From positions 62,001 through 126,000 of the forward strand of contig JAQURS010000001.1 of NCBI GenBank assembly GCA_028715505.1: a DNA stretch of 64,000 nt, written 5' to 3'. This DNA comes from Patescibacteria group bacterium (lineage in GTDB: Bacteria > Patescibacteriota > Patescibacteriia > 2-12-FULL-60-25). Both the position numbers and the translations under genes were made by a program. Below, piece by piece: positions 1 to 10,727 of the stretch (position 1 is the first letter of the stretch; each line of letters opens with the position of its first letter). Under the pieces are notes generated by a model that searched no databases, was not told the origin of the DNA, and worked only from the letters and a program-made list of their open reading frames with translations.

Positions 1-884
1 GCTCCACCCAAATATTGGCAAACGCGGAAATGGTAAGTTTTAGTGCCAAGCCCAGACCAAGTGTCTTGGCGCACGGCCGAATCAGTCAGGTAATGATAGT
101 CGTTGCCCGGATAAACAGGATTGGCCGTTTCCGAGATCACGACTTTGAATCCTTTTTGCGCGTCGACTCCGTTGGTGGTCCAATTCAATTTGACCTTGCC
201 CGGATCGATTAAGGCGGCAGTCAGGTTGATCGTCCCGCTGACGGAGATGGAAGCGTTTTCATTTTTAGTCGCCTCGACGGCTGTTTTCTTTTCAGTCTTG
301 ATTTCCGCTTTCAAATATTCTTTGACCTCTTTGGCGTTCTTCAAGTAGGTTAGCAATCCGTTTTTATCCACGAAATAAGCTTGGCCCAAAGAATGCACGC
401 GTAAGATAATTTTATTCTTCAATTGTTTGAGCAAGGCTTTGCTGCCATTTTTAAGCTTGGAGTAATTTGCTTCGGAAATGCCGACCAAACCCGTTGCTTT
501 CTGAGTAGTTACCCGTGAGACATCGGCTGCCGGCGTCGCCGCGACGGCCGTCGCGGCGGTGTCATTGCCGACCTTGCCCATTAATTGGCTGCCCACCCAA
601 CCGACTTTGTCGCCGAATTTTACTTTGTACCAACCGTCAGTCTCGGCAATGACCGGCACGACCGTGCCCGCCGGCAGTACGGTCAGGATCTCTGAGCCCG
701 TCATGCAGGCAATGCTGCGCAATCTCGCGCCGATGTTGGTTTTGGCATTAAAACTCCGTTCGTAAACCGGATCTTGGCCGCAGTCCACGGCTTCAGCCGC
801 GTTGGTTTTTAGCGGCAATAAAGCGGTAAACGAGAGGCAAAAAAGGGCTAAGCCAGTCGCTTTTAAAATGGCATGGTTTTTCAT
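1..884 (-). CDS. Secreted SH3-domain protein (3' part outside window)
   Basis: The gene runs off the left edge, so its C terminus is missing; about 294 codons are visible. It opens with MKNHAILKATG and a hydrophobic stretch ending near LKTNAAEA, a signal peptide. Residues about 35-105 (RSFNAKTNIGARLRSIACM ... GWYKVKFGDKVGWVGSQLMG) fit a bacterial SH3 domain of the type that binds peptidoglycan. A Lys/Ala-rich linker follows, then a beta-rich segment (VKLNWTTNGVDAQKGFKVVI) resembling a fibronectin III fold. It is likely an exported envelope protein. It is divergent from the next gene with about 95 bp between. The ligand is unknown; the SH3 call is fairly secure. Confidence 0.75.
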   Translation of the reverse strand, partial: MKNHAILKATGLALFCLSFTALLPLKTNAAEAVDCGQDPVYERSFNAKTNIGARLRSIACMTGSEILTVLPAGTVVPVIAETDGWYKVKFGDKVGWVGSQLMGKVGNDTAATAVAATPAADVSRVTTQKATGLVGISEANYSKLKNGSKALLKQLKNKIILRVHSLGQAYFVDKNGLLTYLKNAKEVKEYLKAEIKTEKKTAVEATKNENASISVSGTINLTAALIDPGKVKLNWTTNGVDAQKGFKVVISETANPVYPGNDYHYLTDSAVRQDTWSGLGTKTYHFRVCQYLGG

Positions 885-980
885 ATGCATTCATCATACC
901 ATAACCCAGATGGCGCCCGCGAAAAATGTAAAGTACAATGGAACTGTCATTTTAAAACAAGCCGTAAGTTGGTATTAAAT

Positions 981-2474
981 ATGTTTTTTGATATTAAAAT
1001 CACTAGGGATACTTCAGAGGGCAACAAGTATCTGGAGATCATGGCCATCACCGTCTTGCTCACGGCCGTTTTTCATTTTTTGCCCGCCGATCATCCCATG
1101 GGCATCGCGTTTGCCATTTTTGTGGTGGCGCTGGCCATTGGAATGGTCTTGATAGCCGCTTTGGGGCGGAAACCTATTAATTCCTGGGCTTATGTTTTCC
1201 TTTTGCCGGTTTTGATCTCGGCCGTAGCCCAAGCCATCTACGCCAGCCCAGTGGTCCAAGGTTTGGGATTTGTCATCTCGCTTTCTTCTTTATGCTTTTT
1301 CGCCTTCTGGCTGACTGTTCCAAAACTTGAGTTTAAAAAAGTCAGGGAGTTTTGGCCGGCCATGTTCATTAAAGAGACGATTTGGCCATTCGGCGCGCTG
1401 ACTAAGATGACGGCCAAAATAAAAGGGGATAAGCGCTTGGGCGGAATTTTGATTGGCATCATTATCGCCCTGCCTTTTCTCATGATATTCATTGCGGCGT
1501 TCGCTTCGGCCGATCAATTGTTTGCCAAATCCTTCTCGAATATTTTTCAGAGCGTTGATTTTAGGATCTATATCTTTAAAACCATCCGCGACATTATTGT
1601 CGTCCTTTATCTGTTGGCGGCCGGCGGCACGATGCTGACCCGGTTGGTTGAAGGTAGGGAACCGGCTGATACCAAAAAAGAACAAACGGTTTTTGGCCAA
1701 ACGGTTTTCGTGACTTTTCTCGGTTTGATCAATGTATTATTTTTAATTTTCGTCGGTTTTCAATTCGCGTACTTTTTCGGCGGGGAGTCTTATCTGGTTT
1801 CGCAGGGAATTACTTACGCCAATTACGCCCGTGAAGGATTTTTCCAGCTGCTTTTCGTGGCTGGCGTGGTGTTTGCCATTACTTGGGTTATTTATTGGAT
1901 CACCGACATGCAGCAACGCTGGACTAAAATCATGAGCCTCGCCCTGATCGTCCAAACTGGCATTATCATCGCTTCGGCTTTGAAGCGCCTCATGCTTTAC
2001 ATCGACGTTTACGGCCTGACTCTCGCGCGATGGTGGGCCGCTTTCTGCATCATCCTGATCGGCCTGACCTTGCTCATGGTGTTCATCGCCGCTTTGAAAA
2101 AGATCGATTACTCGCCAGCCGCCAAATTCGCTTTCTTGGGCGTGCTCATCGTCAGTTCTTTGGCCTTGCTCGTTCCGTCGGAAAACATCATCGCCAATTA
2201 TAACGTCGATCGGTTTTTATCGGGCAAGGATAATATGGATATCTTTTATCTCGAACGATTATCTTCCGATGCCATGCAGGCCAAGATAAAATTGGCGGAA
2301 GCCACATGGACAAGGTGGCCTGGTTCCGGTGAAACCGCGAGCTACGATATAAAAGAAGAGTACGTTAATCACATGAAAAATACCGAAGCGCTAAAGCAAC
2401 GCATGTCCAGGTTGGGACTGGGCGTTTCGCTTTCTGATTACTTGGCGCTACAAAAAATTGAAGCTCTTAAATAA
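981..2474 (+). CDS. DUF4173/DUF4153 multi-pass membrane protein
   Basis: A 497-residue integral membrane protein with about twelve hydrophobic segments. The stretch YANYAREGFFQLLFVAG is the conserved signature of the DUF4173 family, whose function is not known. The start at 981 (MFFDIKITRD) is preferred; an upstream in-frame start at 873 would add a polar, non-conserved leader overlapping the divergent gene's start. The soluble C-terminal part after the last membrane span (NIIANYNVDRFLSGKDNMD) is typical of the family. The next gene begins two bases after the stop codon, so the two are probably co-transcribed. Confidence 0.8.
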   Translation: MFFDIKITRDTSEGNKYLEIMAITVLLTAVFHFLPADHPMGIAFAIFVVALAIGMVLIAALGRKPINSWAYVFLLPVLISAVAQAIYASPVVQGLGFVISLSSLCFFAFWLTVPKLEFKKVREFWPAMFIKETIWPFGALTKMTAKIKGDKRLGGILIGIIIALPFLMIFIAAFASADQLFAKSFSNIFQSVDFRIYIFKTIRDIIVVLYLLAAGGTMLTRLVEGREPADTKKEQTVFGQTVFVTFLGLINVLFLIFVGFQFAYFFGGESYLVSQGITYANYAREGFFQLLFVAGVVFAITWVIYWITDMQQRWTKIMSLALIVQTGIIIASALKRLMLYIDVYGLTLARWWAAFCIILIGLTLLMVFIAALKKIDYSPAAKFAFLGVLIVSSLALLVPSENIIANYNVDRFLSGKDNMDIFYLERLSSDAMQAKIKLAEATWTRWPGSGETASYDIKEEYVNHMKNTEALKQRMSRLGLGVSLSDYLALQKIEALK

Positions 2475-2475
2475 T

Positions 2476-3003
2476 ATGGAAAAAAATATTTTCGGCCTTC
2501 CGGAATACGATCTGGATGAGCCGTTTGTCGAGGAGAATGTCGCGGGTTTATCGGAAAAGGATCGGCGAAGGATTGAGCTGATCAATAGCATGGTTGAGCA
2601 GGAAGCTTCGGACACGGAAAAGTCCCCGCCGCCAGTCATGGAAGTCGAAACGACTGCGGAGGAAAGGGAAGAGAAAAGAAAACAAGCGCTTTTGAAAATC
2701 GCTTGGTCTGAAGTGACCGGGCAAGAGGGCAAAGACATCGAACATAGCTGGAAAGATTATTTCAATTCGTTGCCGGACGAAAAGATGAGCATGTTGAGCG
2801 CCTTGCATCCGGCAATGTTTAAAAAGATTGTGAAAGACGCTTTGGAACCGAAGCTGGTCGACCTGATGGCCGAAGATAAACAGCCGACTTTGGCGGACGT
2901 GGAAGAAATCGAACCCGCGGTTTTGGAAAAATTTAAACAAGAATTATCCAGACGCAAGAGTCAGCCTCCCAAGGCGGGAGATTTTTTCCAGACCGGCACG
3001 TAA
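2476..3003 (+). CDS. Hypothetical acidic cytoplasmic protein
   Basis: A 175-residue protein, rich in Glu, Asp and Lys, without signal peptide or membrane span. It starts at MEKNIFGLPEYDLDEPF, two bases after the DUF4173 gene, so translational coupling is likely. Predicted helical segments lie around KKIVKDALEPKLVDLMAEDK and in the Glu/Arg-rich middle. No known domain is recognised. The gene ends at a bidirectional terminator shared with the opposing gene. Its position suggests a partner or accessory of the DUF4173 protein, but this is inference. Confidence 0.65.
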   Translation: MEKNIFGLPEYDLDEPFVEENVAGLSEKDRRRIELINSMVEQEASDTEKSPPPVMEVETTAEEREEKRKQALLKIAWSEVTGQEGKDIEHSWKDYFNSLPDEKMSMLSALHPAMFKKIVKDALEPKLVDLMAEDKQPTLADVEEIEPAVLEKFKQELSRRKSQPPKAGDFFQTGT

Positions 3004-3037
3004 AAAAATAACCCGACTGAGTCATCGGGGTTTTTTT
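3002..3037. terminator. Bidirectional intrinsic terminator
   Basis: The stem CCCGA/TCGGG (3012-3016 with 3025-3029) has a T-run on the plus side and an A-run on its left, so it can terminate both converging genes. The minus-strand gene's TGA stop lies inside the hairpin. Confidence 0.75.
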
Positions 3038-3513
3038 AGGCGTGCCGCTATGTCCGGATGGGCTTCGTAATAGTCGTGCAACGAGGTAACGAGTTTTTGG
3101 CCGGTCTTGATCTGCCAGGCCAAAGACAGCATTCCGAAGATCTGGTTAAGCGCCAACCTGTACCAGATGTTATCCAGATATGCCTCGAACGCGGAAAGGG
3201 CGAAAGGGTCGAAATTGAGCGAGACTCTCATGTGAGCCTCAGCCGAAAGACAGATCGCGTCTCTTTGGTCGTCGCTCATGTCGTCCATCCGGATGACTTG
3301 TCGCTCAAGGCGTACTAACTGTTCGTCATCGAGCGTCAAATCTGGAAAACTTGGGTGACAGAGCGCGGCAGCCAGATCTCTTTCGAGCTGACCGTAGATC
3401 TCTTTGTTCGCAGTTGAGACGTAGCGCAGCACGACGTCCAGGAGCCGGGGAAGCACGGGAATCAGGCGACGCCGCTTTTCGAACCGGTCTTGTGAATTTA
3501 TCAGCTGGCCCAT
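3022..3513 (-). CDS. Hypothetical helical protein
   Basis: A 163-residue soluble protein of unknown function, mostly predicted helix (LLDVVLRYVSTANKEIYGQL; FEAYLDNIWYRLALNQIFGM). The start MGQLINSQDRF is chosen because GGAGG lies 7 bases before it; a start 11 codons upstream has no ribosome site. The promoter at 3541-3569 is TTGACA-17-TTGATT. This is the first of the genes here with the pattern strong -35, GGAGG and private terminator. No catalytic motif is seen. Confidence 0.65.
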   Translation of the reverse strand: MGQLINSQDRFEKRRRLIPVLPRLLDVVLRYVSTANKEIYGQLERDLAAALCHPSFPDLTLDDEQLVRLERQVIRMDDMSDDQRDAICLSAEAHMRVSLNFDPFALSAFEAYLDNIWYRLALNQIFGMLSLAWQIKTGQKLVTSLHDYYEAHPDIAARLKKPR

Positions 3514-3540
3514 GGCCAATCCTCCGTTTTGGGTAAGCCA

Positions 3541-3569
3541 AATCAACCATTTTTTCGCCTCTTTGTCAA
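3541..3569 (-). promoter_or_regulatory. Sigma-70 promoter of the gene at 3022-3513
   Basis: TTGACA on the minus strand (3564-3569), a 17-bp spacer, and TTGATT (3541-3546). It lies back to back with the plus-strand tRNA promoter. Confidence 0.55.
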
Positions 3570-3579
3570 GGCGTCGCGC

Positions 3580-3608
3580 TTGACAAATGGGCCTATCAAA
3601 CCTATCTT
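3580..3608 (+). promoter_or_regulatory. Promoter of the abnormal tRNA transcript
   Basis: TTGACA (3580-3585), 17-bp spacer, TATCTT (3603-3608). Transcription would begin about 3615, only a few bases before the tRNA acceptor stem. Confidence 0.65.
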
Positions 3609-3618
3609 AATGCAGAAC

Positions 3619-3707
3619 GCAGAGGTAGCTCAGTGGTAGAGCAGGAGGGCGAGTTTCGTAGGGATTCGCCGCCCTTCACGTCGCAGGTTCAAATCCTGCC
3701 CTCTGTA
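3619..3707 (+). tRNA. tRNA-like gene with enlarged anticodon arm
   Basis: The acceptor stem GCAGAGG/CCTCTGT, the D arm GCTC-loop-GAGC and the T arm GCAGG-TTCAAAT-CCTGC are all intact. The anticodon stem GGAGG/CCTTC encloses 24 bases instead of 7, so identity cannot be read. The inserted bases extend the stem to 8 pairs (GGAGGGCG/CGCCCTTC) with an 18-base loop. The 89-base length would suit a class II tRNA, but no standard anticodon arm plus long variable arm can be drawn. CCA is not encoded. It could be a tRNA with a 17-base insertion or intron, a tRNA-derived regulatory RNA, or a pseudogene. Confidence 0.6.
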
Positions 3708-3939
3708 CTGGGATGGGCCGCCGAATGAGCGTCCCCCTCCTCCCAAGCCGGCGGTTCCATCCCTTACTCTTGGAATGGTTGCGGACGGTAACCCCATCGT
3801 CGGCTTCCGTTCCCCTTACTTCCGCACCGGCCCGCCTCGGGTATCCAATCGCAAGATTGTAACTCCCTCGCCTTTGCGGAAAATCCCCGCGTTCCTGCCT
3901 CCTCCCAATCACTCCGGCAGACTCGTACGCGGGTTTTTT
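3708..3939 (+). ncRNA. Structured trailer downstream of the tRNA-like gene
   Basis: No gene is seen here. GGGATGG and CCGCCG (3710-3723) pair with CGGCGG and CCATCCC (3749-3763), giving a 13-pair hairpin directly after the tRNA-like fold. The segment ends at a terminator-like hairpin at 3886-3939. With the promoter at 3580 this suggests a single transcript of about 325 bases beginning with a tRNA fold. It does not carry the signatures of tmRNA or RNase P RNA that I know. Confidence 0.4.
3886..3939 (+). terminator. Terminator of the tRNA-like transcript
   Basis: CCCGCG (3886-3891) pairs with CGCGGG (3928-3933), with an inner CTGCC/GGCAG stem, followed by six T. Confidence 0.55.
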
Positions 3940-3952
3940 GTTACGCGAAGTA

Positions 3953-3981
3953 TTGACTTTTTTCAAATTAACCTGTATATA
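3953..3981 (+). promoter_or_regulatory. Promoter of the gene at 4004
   Basis: TTGACT (3953-3958), 17-bp spacer, TATATA (3976-3981), followed by AAAGGAGG 9 bases ahead of the start codon. Confidence 0.7.
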
Positions 3982-4003
3982 CGAGGCACAAAGGAGGTTC
4001 TGG

Positions 4004-5122
4004 ATGAGTACGAAAAAGACCGCACTTTCACAGGCCGAACAGCGTGAGCTCTACGCTCGCGAGGGTTGGTTCTTGAGCAACAATCTTGGCCAACTGCGCG
4101 AATGGTTGGATTCGCAAAAGTCCGCGCCCAAGCCGGATTTGCTACGTTGGCGAATGGCAACCAAAACATCGCCTCTTCTCAATCGGATATCATTGGATGC
4201 GCAAGAGCGCGGATGGGGCTCGGTTCTCCGAGACGTGGCCGAGCCGATCAAGGATTCGGACGAAGCCTATCAGGAGTATTTCCAATTGCTTCCCGGACAC
4301 GTCAAATGGTTTGCGGAAAGGCTGGTTCCGTCGGTCGTCAGCTTCAACATCGCGGATCACGATCGGATGGCTTACGTGGATTTGGCTGACGTCGTGGTAG
4401 CCCAGATGGACTTGGTCGATGACGAAGTCACGATCTTCCCCGTGCGCGAGGATGACCTGTTGGACGCCGCGTTGACCAGTTGGTCGCGTCAAGGCGACCG
4501 GACGGAACGTGCCAGGCAAACCTGTTGTGCCTGGATGCAATCAGCCTTGGAGCTACTCGAGTCCAAAGCCCGCGAATCGTTCGACTCTGCCGTGGCCGTA
4601 GCGCCCAGCGGACAGCGCGTCCTTAACGCCGACTACGTCGTAGTCTACAGCCGCGATTCCAAGAAGAAGCTCGGGTTCCACGCGTTCCGTCCAGCTACTT
4701 TCCAGCGACACAAGGTTCGGCTGGGCGCGTTGCACGTCGTGAAGCCGCCCATGCCGAACAAGAAGCGGACCGACGACGAATTGTTCGCGTGGGTCATGAA
4801 GAGCCTCGCGAAGAAGTCGATCCAAGAAGGCCTGGCCTCTAACCGACCGCAGATCTTCATCCAGATCGGCCTTCTCCGGATTCTCTTCATCGACAAGGTC
4901 TCTATCCCTGACGAGCTCAGGGCGTTGCTGGCCTCGACGGCGCCCGCGCCTCCGGATGAATCCGACAAGACGGTTCACTCTCCGCCTCCGGAGATGGAGC
5001 CTGACCTCCGTGCGCCCGCGCCTCCGCGGCCCGCCTTCACGCCAACTCTGCCCAGCGCAGTCGGTCCTTCTCTTCCGCCTGCTCAAGCCATCCCGCCTCC
5101 AGGCGGAATCCCTTCAACCTAG
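4004..5122 (+). CDS. Hypothetical protein with proline-rich C-terminal tail
   Basis: A 372-residue protein of unknown function. The start MSTKKTALSQAEQ follows AAAGGAGG at good spacing. The first 300 residues look globular and cytoplasmic, with alternating helices (REGWFLSNNLGQLREWLD) and hydrophobic strands (RPQIFIQIGLLRILFIDKV). The last 60 residues are a low-complexity Pro/Ala tail (SPPPEMEPD; PAPPRPAFTPTLP). A similar tail style ends the two paralogues at 35135 and 36198, although the globular parts do not look related. It is monocistronic, with its own promoter and terminator. Confidence 0.65.
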   Translation: MSTKKTALSQAEQRELYAREGWFLSNNLGQLREWLDSQKSAPKPDLLRWRMATKTSPLLNRISLDAQERGWGSVLRDVAEPIKDSDEAYQEYFQLLPGHVKWFAERLVPSVVSFNIADHDRMAYVDLADVVVAQMDLVDDEVTIFPVREDDLLDAALTSWSRQGDRTERARQTCCAWMQSALELLESKARESFDSAVAVAPSGQRVLNADYVVVYSRDSKKKLGFHAFRPATFQRHKVRLGALHVVKPPMPNKKRTDDELFAWVMKSLAKKSIQEGLASNRPQIFIQIGLLRILFIDKVSIPDELRALLASTAPAPPDESDKTVHSPPPEMEPDLRAPAPPRPAFTPTLPSAVGPSLPPAQAIPPPGGIPST

Positions 5123-5143
5123 ACCCGCCAGGGTCATTTTTTT
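5122..5143. terminator. Terminator between converging genes
   Basis: GACCC (5122-5126) pairs with GGGTC (5131-5135) and is followed by a T-run; it serves the plus-strand gene. Confidence 0.7.
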
Positions 5144-5618
5144 ATTTGTGGTACATGCGTCCTTCGCTGATCATAAGTGCGCGATAAATCTGCTCAAGCA
5201 AAACGACGCGCGCCAACGAGTGGGGGAGAGTCATCTTTCCAAACGAAAGTTTCAGATTAGCTTTGGATAATAGTTCCTCATCCAACCCCCACGAGCCGCC
5301 GATGAAAAATACAATGGGCCGACCAAGGTCGGCTTCGCGGACCAAGACGGAGGAGAATTCTTCTGAGGTGAATTGTTTCCCATGCTCATCCAGCGCGATC
5401 AGATAGGCATCTTCGGGTAAGTTCTTGAGCAGGCTCTCAGCCTCCCGCCTTTGAGCCTTTCGGACGTCCGGCTTGGCTGATCCTTGGTGGCCTTCGGCCG
5501 CTTCGAGTACCTCAAATTTGCCAAAAGCCGCGCTTCTGGCGAGGTACATTTGGGCAGCCTCTTTGCCCCAAGATTCCTGAGGTTTGCCAACAGCTCGAAC
5601 CTGGATGTGGGTTTTCAT
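5142..5618 (-). CDS. rlmH: 23S rRNA (pseudouridine1915-N3)-methyltransferase RlmH
   Basis: A 158-residue SPOUT-family methyltransferase, the usual length for RlmH (YbeA). It methylates pseudouridine 1915 in helix 69 of 23S rRNA within assembled 70S ribosomes using S-adenosylmethionine. Family signatures are clear: LIALDEHGKQFTSEEF, the glycine-rich FFIGGSWGLDEE and the trefoil-knot segment HSLARVVLLEQIYRA. It lies just upstream of and divergent from the 23S rRNA unit. The start MKTHIQVRAVGKPQ lacks a clear ribosome site, as is common for core genes here. Confidence 0.93.
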   Translation of the reverse strand: MKTHIQVRAVGKPQESWGKEAAQMYLARSAAFGKFEVLEAAEGHQGSAKPDVRKAQRREAESLLKNLPEDAYLIALDEHGKQFTSEEFSSVLVREADLGRPIVFFIGGSWGLDEELLSKANLKLSFGKMTLPHSLARVVLLEQIYRALMISEGRMYHK

Positions 5619-5641
5619 AAAATTTGGCTTATTTACGCCTC

Positions 5642-5670
5642 TTGACAGGGGCGAGGACTTACATTATTAT
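5642..5670 (+). promoter_or_regulatory. Promoter upstream of the rRNA unit
   Basis: TTGACA (5642-5647), exact 17-bp spacer, TATTAT (5665-5670). It is the best sigma-70 promoter between rlmH and the 23S gene. Confidence 0.7.
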
Positions 5671-5676
5671 ACGGGC

Positions 5677-5848
5677 ACGTCAAAAAACCAACTCCCTCAC
5701 ATTAAGCAATAAAGTCACATCGGGGGAGCAATGGAGAATCCACTAATCATGAGCATTTCGCAACTAGTCGAGTTCAACTCGACACAAGGCTAAGCCCATT
5801 GGAATCTCCGTAGGAGATGAGAATGCTTGGCCTCGGGCCAAGTTTTTT
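5677..5848 (+). ncRNA. Terminated leader RNA upstream of 23S rRNA
   Basis: About 170 bases lie between the promoter at 5642 and a perfect terminator at 5826-5848, so a discrete small RNA is expected. It contains a 7-pair hairpin GTCGAGT/ACTCGAC near 5780, a long-range CAATGG/CCATTG pairing and a TCTCC/GGAGA hairpin. A 20-codon reading frame (ATGGAGAATCCA start, ending TAA before the terminator) could encode a leader peptide, but its ribosome site is poor. It may be an independent sRNA, or an attenuator that rRNA transcription must read through. Confidence 0.45.
5826..5848 (+). terminator. Strong terminator ahead of 23S rRNA
   Basis: CTTGGCC (5826-5832), loop TCG, GGCCAAG (5836-5842), then six T. 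Transcription of the 23S gene from the upstream promoter would need antitermination. Confidence 0.75.
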
Positions 5849-5998
5849 AAAACCCAAGTGGAATCAGAGACGGCCACAGGACGGTTAATCAGAATCGACC
5901 CGTGTCCGCCTCATCCAGGTTCGGCCTGGAATGGGAAAGGCAGGAACTTCGACAATTTATTATCATCCTCTGCAATGATAAGCCGCAGAGGATTGATA

Positions 5999-6023
5999 GA
6001 AGATCATACGTACAAGGCATGTT
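5999..6023 (+). other. 5' arm of the 23S processing stem
   Basis: Bases 6001-6021 are complementary to 9198-9218 with one mismatch in 21, and GA/TC extends it outward. Such a long-range stem flanking 23S is the usual RNase III cleavage site in precursor rRNA. Confidence 0.7.
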
Positions 6024-6133
6024 CTGTCGGATATGAAAATATCCGGCAACAACATTTGTAAGTGTAATAAAAAGTAAAAGCGTACTAAAACGTATCGACT
6101 GTCCGCGCCAACCTCACGGTTGGAGCATTGGAC

Positions 6134-9169
<3,036 letters not shown>

Positions 9170-9197
9170 ATCCAATGTTGGATGGTTAGTGCGCACG

Positions 9198-9220
9198 CAT
9201 GCCTTGTACATATGATCTTC
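9198..9220 (+). other. 3' arm of the 23S processing stem
   Basis: Complementary to 6001-6021; see the 5' arm. Confidence 0.7.
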
Positions 9221-9281
9221 GATCTTTAGATAAGACGGCTTTGCCGTCGACCTCACTAAGCGATCAACTTGTTTGGTGGGG

Positions 9282-9397
9282 CCGGTGGCTCAAGCGAAGG
9301 GGTCACACCTGTTCCCATCTCGAACACAGCAGTTAAGCCCTTCAGCAGCGATGGTACTTGGACCCAACCCGGTCCTGGAAGAGTAGCCCGCTGCCGG
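9282..9397 (+). rRNA. rrf: 5S ribosomal RNA
   Basis: About 116 bases. Helix I is CCGGTGGC/GCTGCCGG. Conserved elements TCACACCTGTTCCCATC, CGAACACAGCAGTTAAGC and GCGATGGTACTTGG are present. It follows 23S by about 110 bases and is closed by a strong terminator. Its 3' end is duplicated at 10720-10743. Confidence 0.95.
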
Positions 9398-9402
9398 ACT
9401 AA
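9379..9402 (+). repeat. 24-bp direct repeat, copy 1 (5S rRNA 3' end)
   Basis: Twenty-four bases covering the 3' strand of 5S helix I plus ACTAA. They recur without mismatch at 10720-10743, and each copy is followed by an AACCTC/GAGGTT terminator. The two copies bound 1.34 kb. Confidence 0.85.
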
Positions 9403-9435
9403 AAATAAAACCTCGTGAAAGCGAGGTTTTATTTT
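9402..9435 (+). terminator. 5S rRNA operon terminator
   Basis: AAAATAAAACCTCG pairs with CGAGGTTTTATTTT around the loop TGAAAG. It is nearly symmetric, so it can act on both strands. Confidence 0.85.
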
Positions 9436-9496
9436 ATCCCATCTTTAATATAGTTTCTGAATAATAAGGCCGATGTTATAATACATCCTGTCATCT

Positions 9497-10093
9497 ATGT
9501 CACTGCAGTCATTTTTTGGTTATATCTCGGCGGTGTTAAGCATTCTCATGATTATCCCGTATGTACGCGATATTTTGAAAAAGAAAACTCGACCAGAACG
9601 TGCTTCATGGTTTATCTGGACTGTTCTTGGCTTTATTGCTTTTGCTTCTCAGCTTGCCAAAGGCGCCACGCATTCGCTCTGGTTGACTGCGGGGCAGACT
9701 TTGGCCGTCTTAGTCGTTTTTATACTCTCGATAAAATTCGGGACCGGAGGATTAGTCTCACGCGACATTAAGGCGCTCATCGCTGCTGGTTTTGGCCTAT
9801 TCATGTGGTATATCACGAGTGAACCGTTATTTGCTCTTGTGATGGTCATTTTTGTTGATGGTACAGGCACTCTCCTGACCGCGATTAAAGCCTACCAAGA
9901 ACCCGAGACCGAAACATTGATCACTTGGCTAATCTCTGGAACCTCAGGCATCTTCGGAGTTCTTGCGGTCGGTAATTTTGATCCCGTCCTCGTTGCGTAC
10001 CCTGTCTATATCGTGGCGGCGAATTTTATTATCGCTTCGCTATTGCTTCTTGGAAGGAAACGAATCCGTCAAACGGCGAATAAATTATTATAG
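9497..10093 (+). CDS. Seven-span membrane protein, PQ-loop-like
   Basis: A 198-residue integral membrane protein with about seven hydrophobic segments. The pattern IPYVRDILKKKTRPERASWF, with a conserved Trp and Pro pair in the first and fifth spans, recalls PQ-loop/SWEET-type transporters, but the PQ motif itself is not exact. An extended -10 (TGTTATAAT, ending 9482) lies 14 bases ahead of the start, so the mRNA has almost no leader. The gene is the first of two inside the interval bounded by the 5S-derived repeats. The substrate is unknown. Confidence 0.65.
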   Translation: MSLQSFFGYISAVLSILMIIPYVRDILKKKTRPERASWFIWTVLGFIAFASQLAKGATHSLWLTAGQTLAVLVVFILSIKFGTGGLVSRDIKALIAAGFGLFMWYITSEPLFALVMVIFVDGTGTLLTAIKAYQEPETETLITWLISGTSGIFGVLAVGNFDPVLVAYPVYIVAANFIIASLLLLGRKRIRQTANKLL

Positions 10094-10142
10094 GATCGGT
10101 TGTTCTAGTGTGTTTGTTTTGAATTATAAGTATAATGCTGCA

Positions 10143-10727
10143 ATGACCATCAACCAAGATCGACTTCAAGTCTTTTTCGCTCGTTTCCCCTTGCTTTTGC
10201 CTGTGGTCACGAAACTCAACGAAGCCGGGATCCCTTTCGCCATTGGCGGGAGCGGATGTCTTTATCTTTTTGGCAACGAACGGCAACCAGATGACGTTGA
10301 TATCTATTTGCCGGATGATAAGCATGATGAAGCCGATAAGCTTTTCGGAATTGAATCGTATACTTACAAATCAGAAATGGAGAACGTGCGAAATTCAAAT
10401 CCCCAGGGCGATCATTCCATTCAACTGACAAGTCATCTGACGCTGAGCTCGGATGGTAAAACCTATAAGATCAGCTTGAACGATCATGTTTTGAGCCATG
10501 CGACCAAATTTGAATACGAAGGTCAGACAATCCTGCTTCTTCCGGTTGAAGATGTTCTGCTTATAAAAGCTTTATTGCAGCGTGGCCCCGAAGTGAATAA
10601 GCACGACATCGAAGACATTCGCCGATTCCTGGCGATTCAACCAAATATTGATCGTGATTATCTAAAATCCCGCGTCCGTGAGTTAGGAGCGGAGGGGAGA
10701 GTCGGAAATATTTTTAATCAAGAGTAG
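10143..10727 (+). CDS. Nucleotidyltransferase-fold protein
   Basis: A 194-residue protein. IPFAIGGSGCLYLFGNER followed by PDDVDIYLPDD matches the GG/S and DxD pattern of the nucleotidyltransferase superfamily (MNT/AbiEii-like), where the two Asp bind metal. LLPVEDVLLIKALLQRG matches the following helix in that group. Targets in the family include tRNA, proteins and antibiotics; none can be assigned here. The start MTINQDRLQVFF is chosen because upstream codons overlap the membrane-protein gene in another frame. The stop codon lies inside the second 24-bp 5S repeat, so recombination there may have set the C terminus. No partner antitoxin is seen. Confidence 0.65.
   Translation: MTINQDRLQVFFARFPLLLPVVTKLNEAGIPFAIGGSGCLYLFGNERQPDDVDIYLPDDKHDEADKLFGIESYTYKSEMENVRNSNPQGDHSIQLTSHLTLSSDGKTYKISLNDHVLSHATKFEYEGQTILLLPVEDVLLIKALLQRGPEVNKHDIEDIRRFLAIQPNIDRDYLKSRVRELGAEGRVGNIFNQE

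Noticed and set aside
873-980. Upstream start for the DUF4173 protein
   Set aside because: It adds a polar leader that overlaps the divergent gene's start and its promoter region; the hydrophobic family core begins just after 981.
3676-3966. Minus-strand reading frame ending VQRAGFEPAT
   Set aside because: The ending is the antisense translation of a tRNA T arm, a common false gene. The frame lies over the tRNA-like transcript.
10143-10727. Toxin-antitoxin pair with the neighbouring membrane protein
   Set aside because: The nucleotidyltransferase has no small antitoxin-like neighbour, and the membrane protein resembles a transporter rather than a toxin partner.
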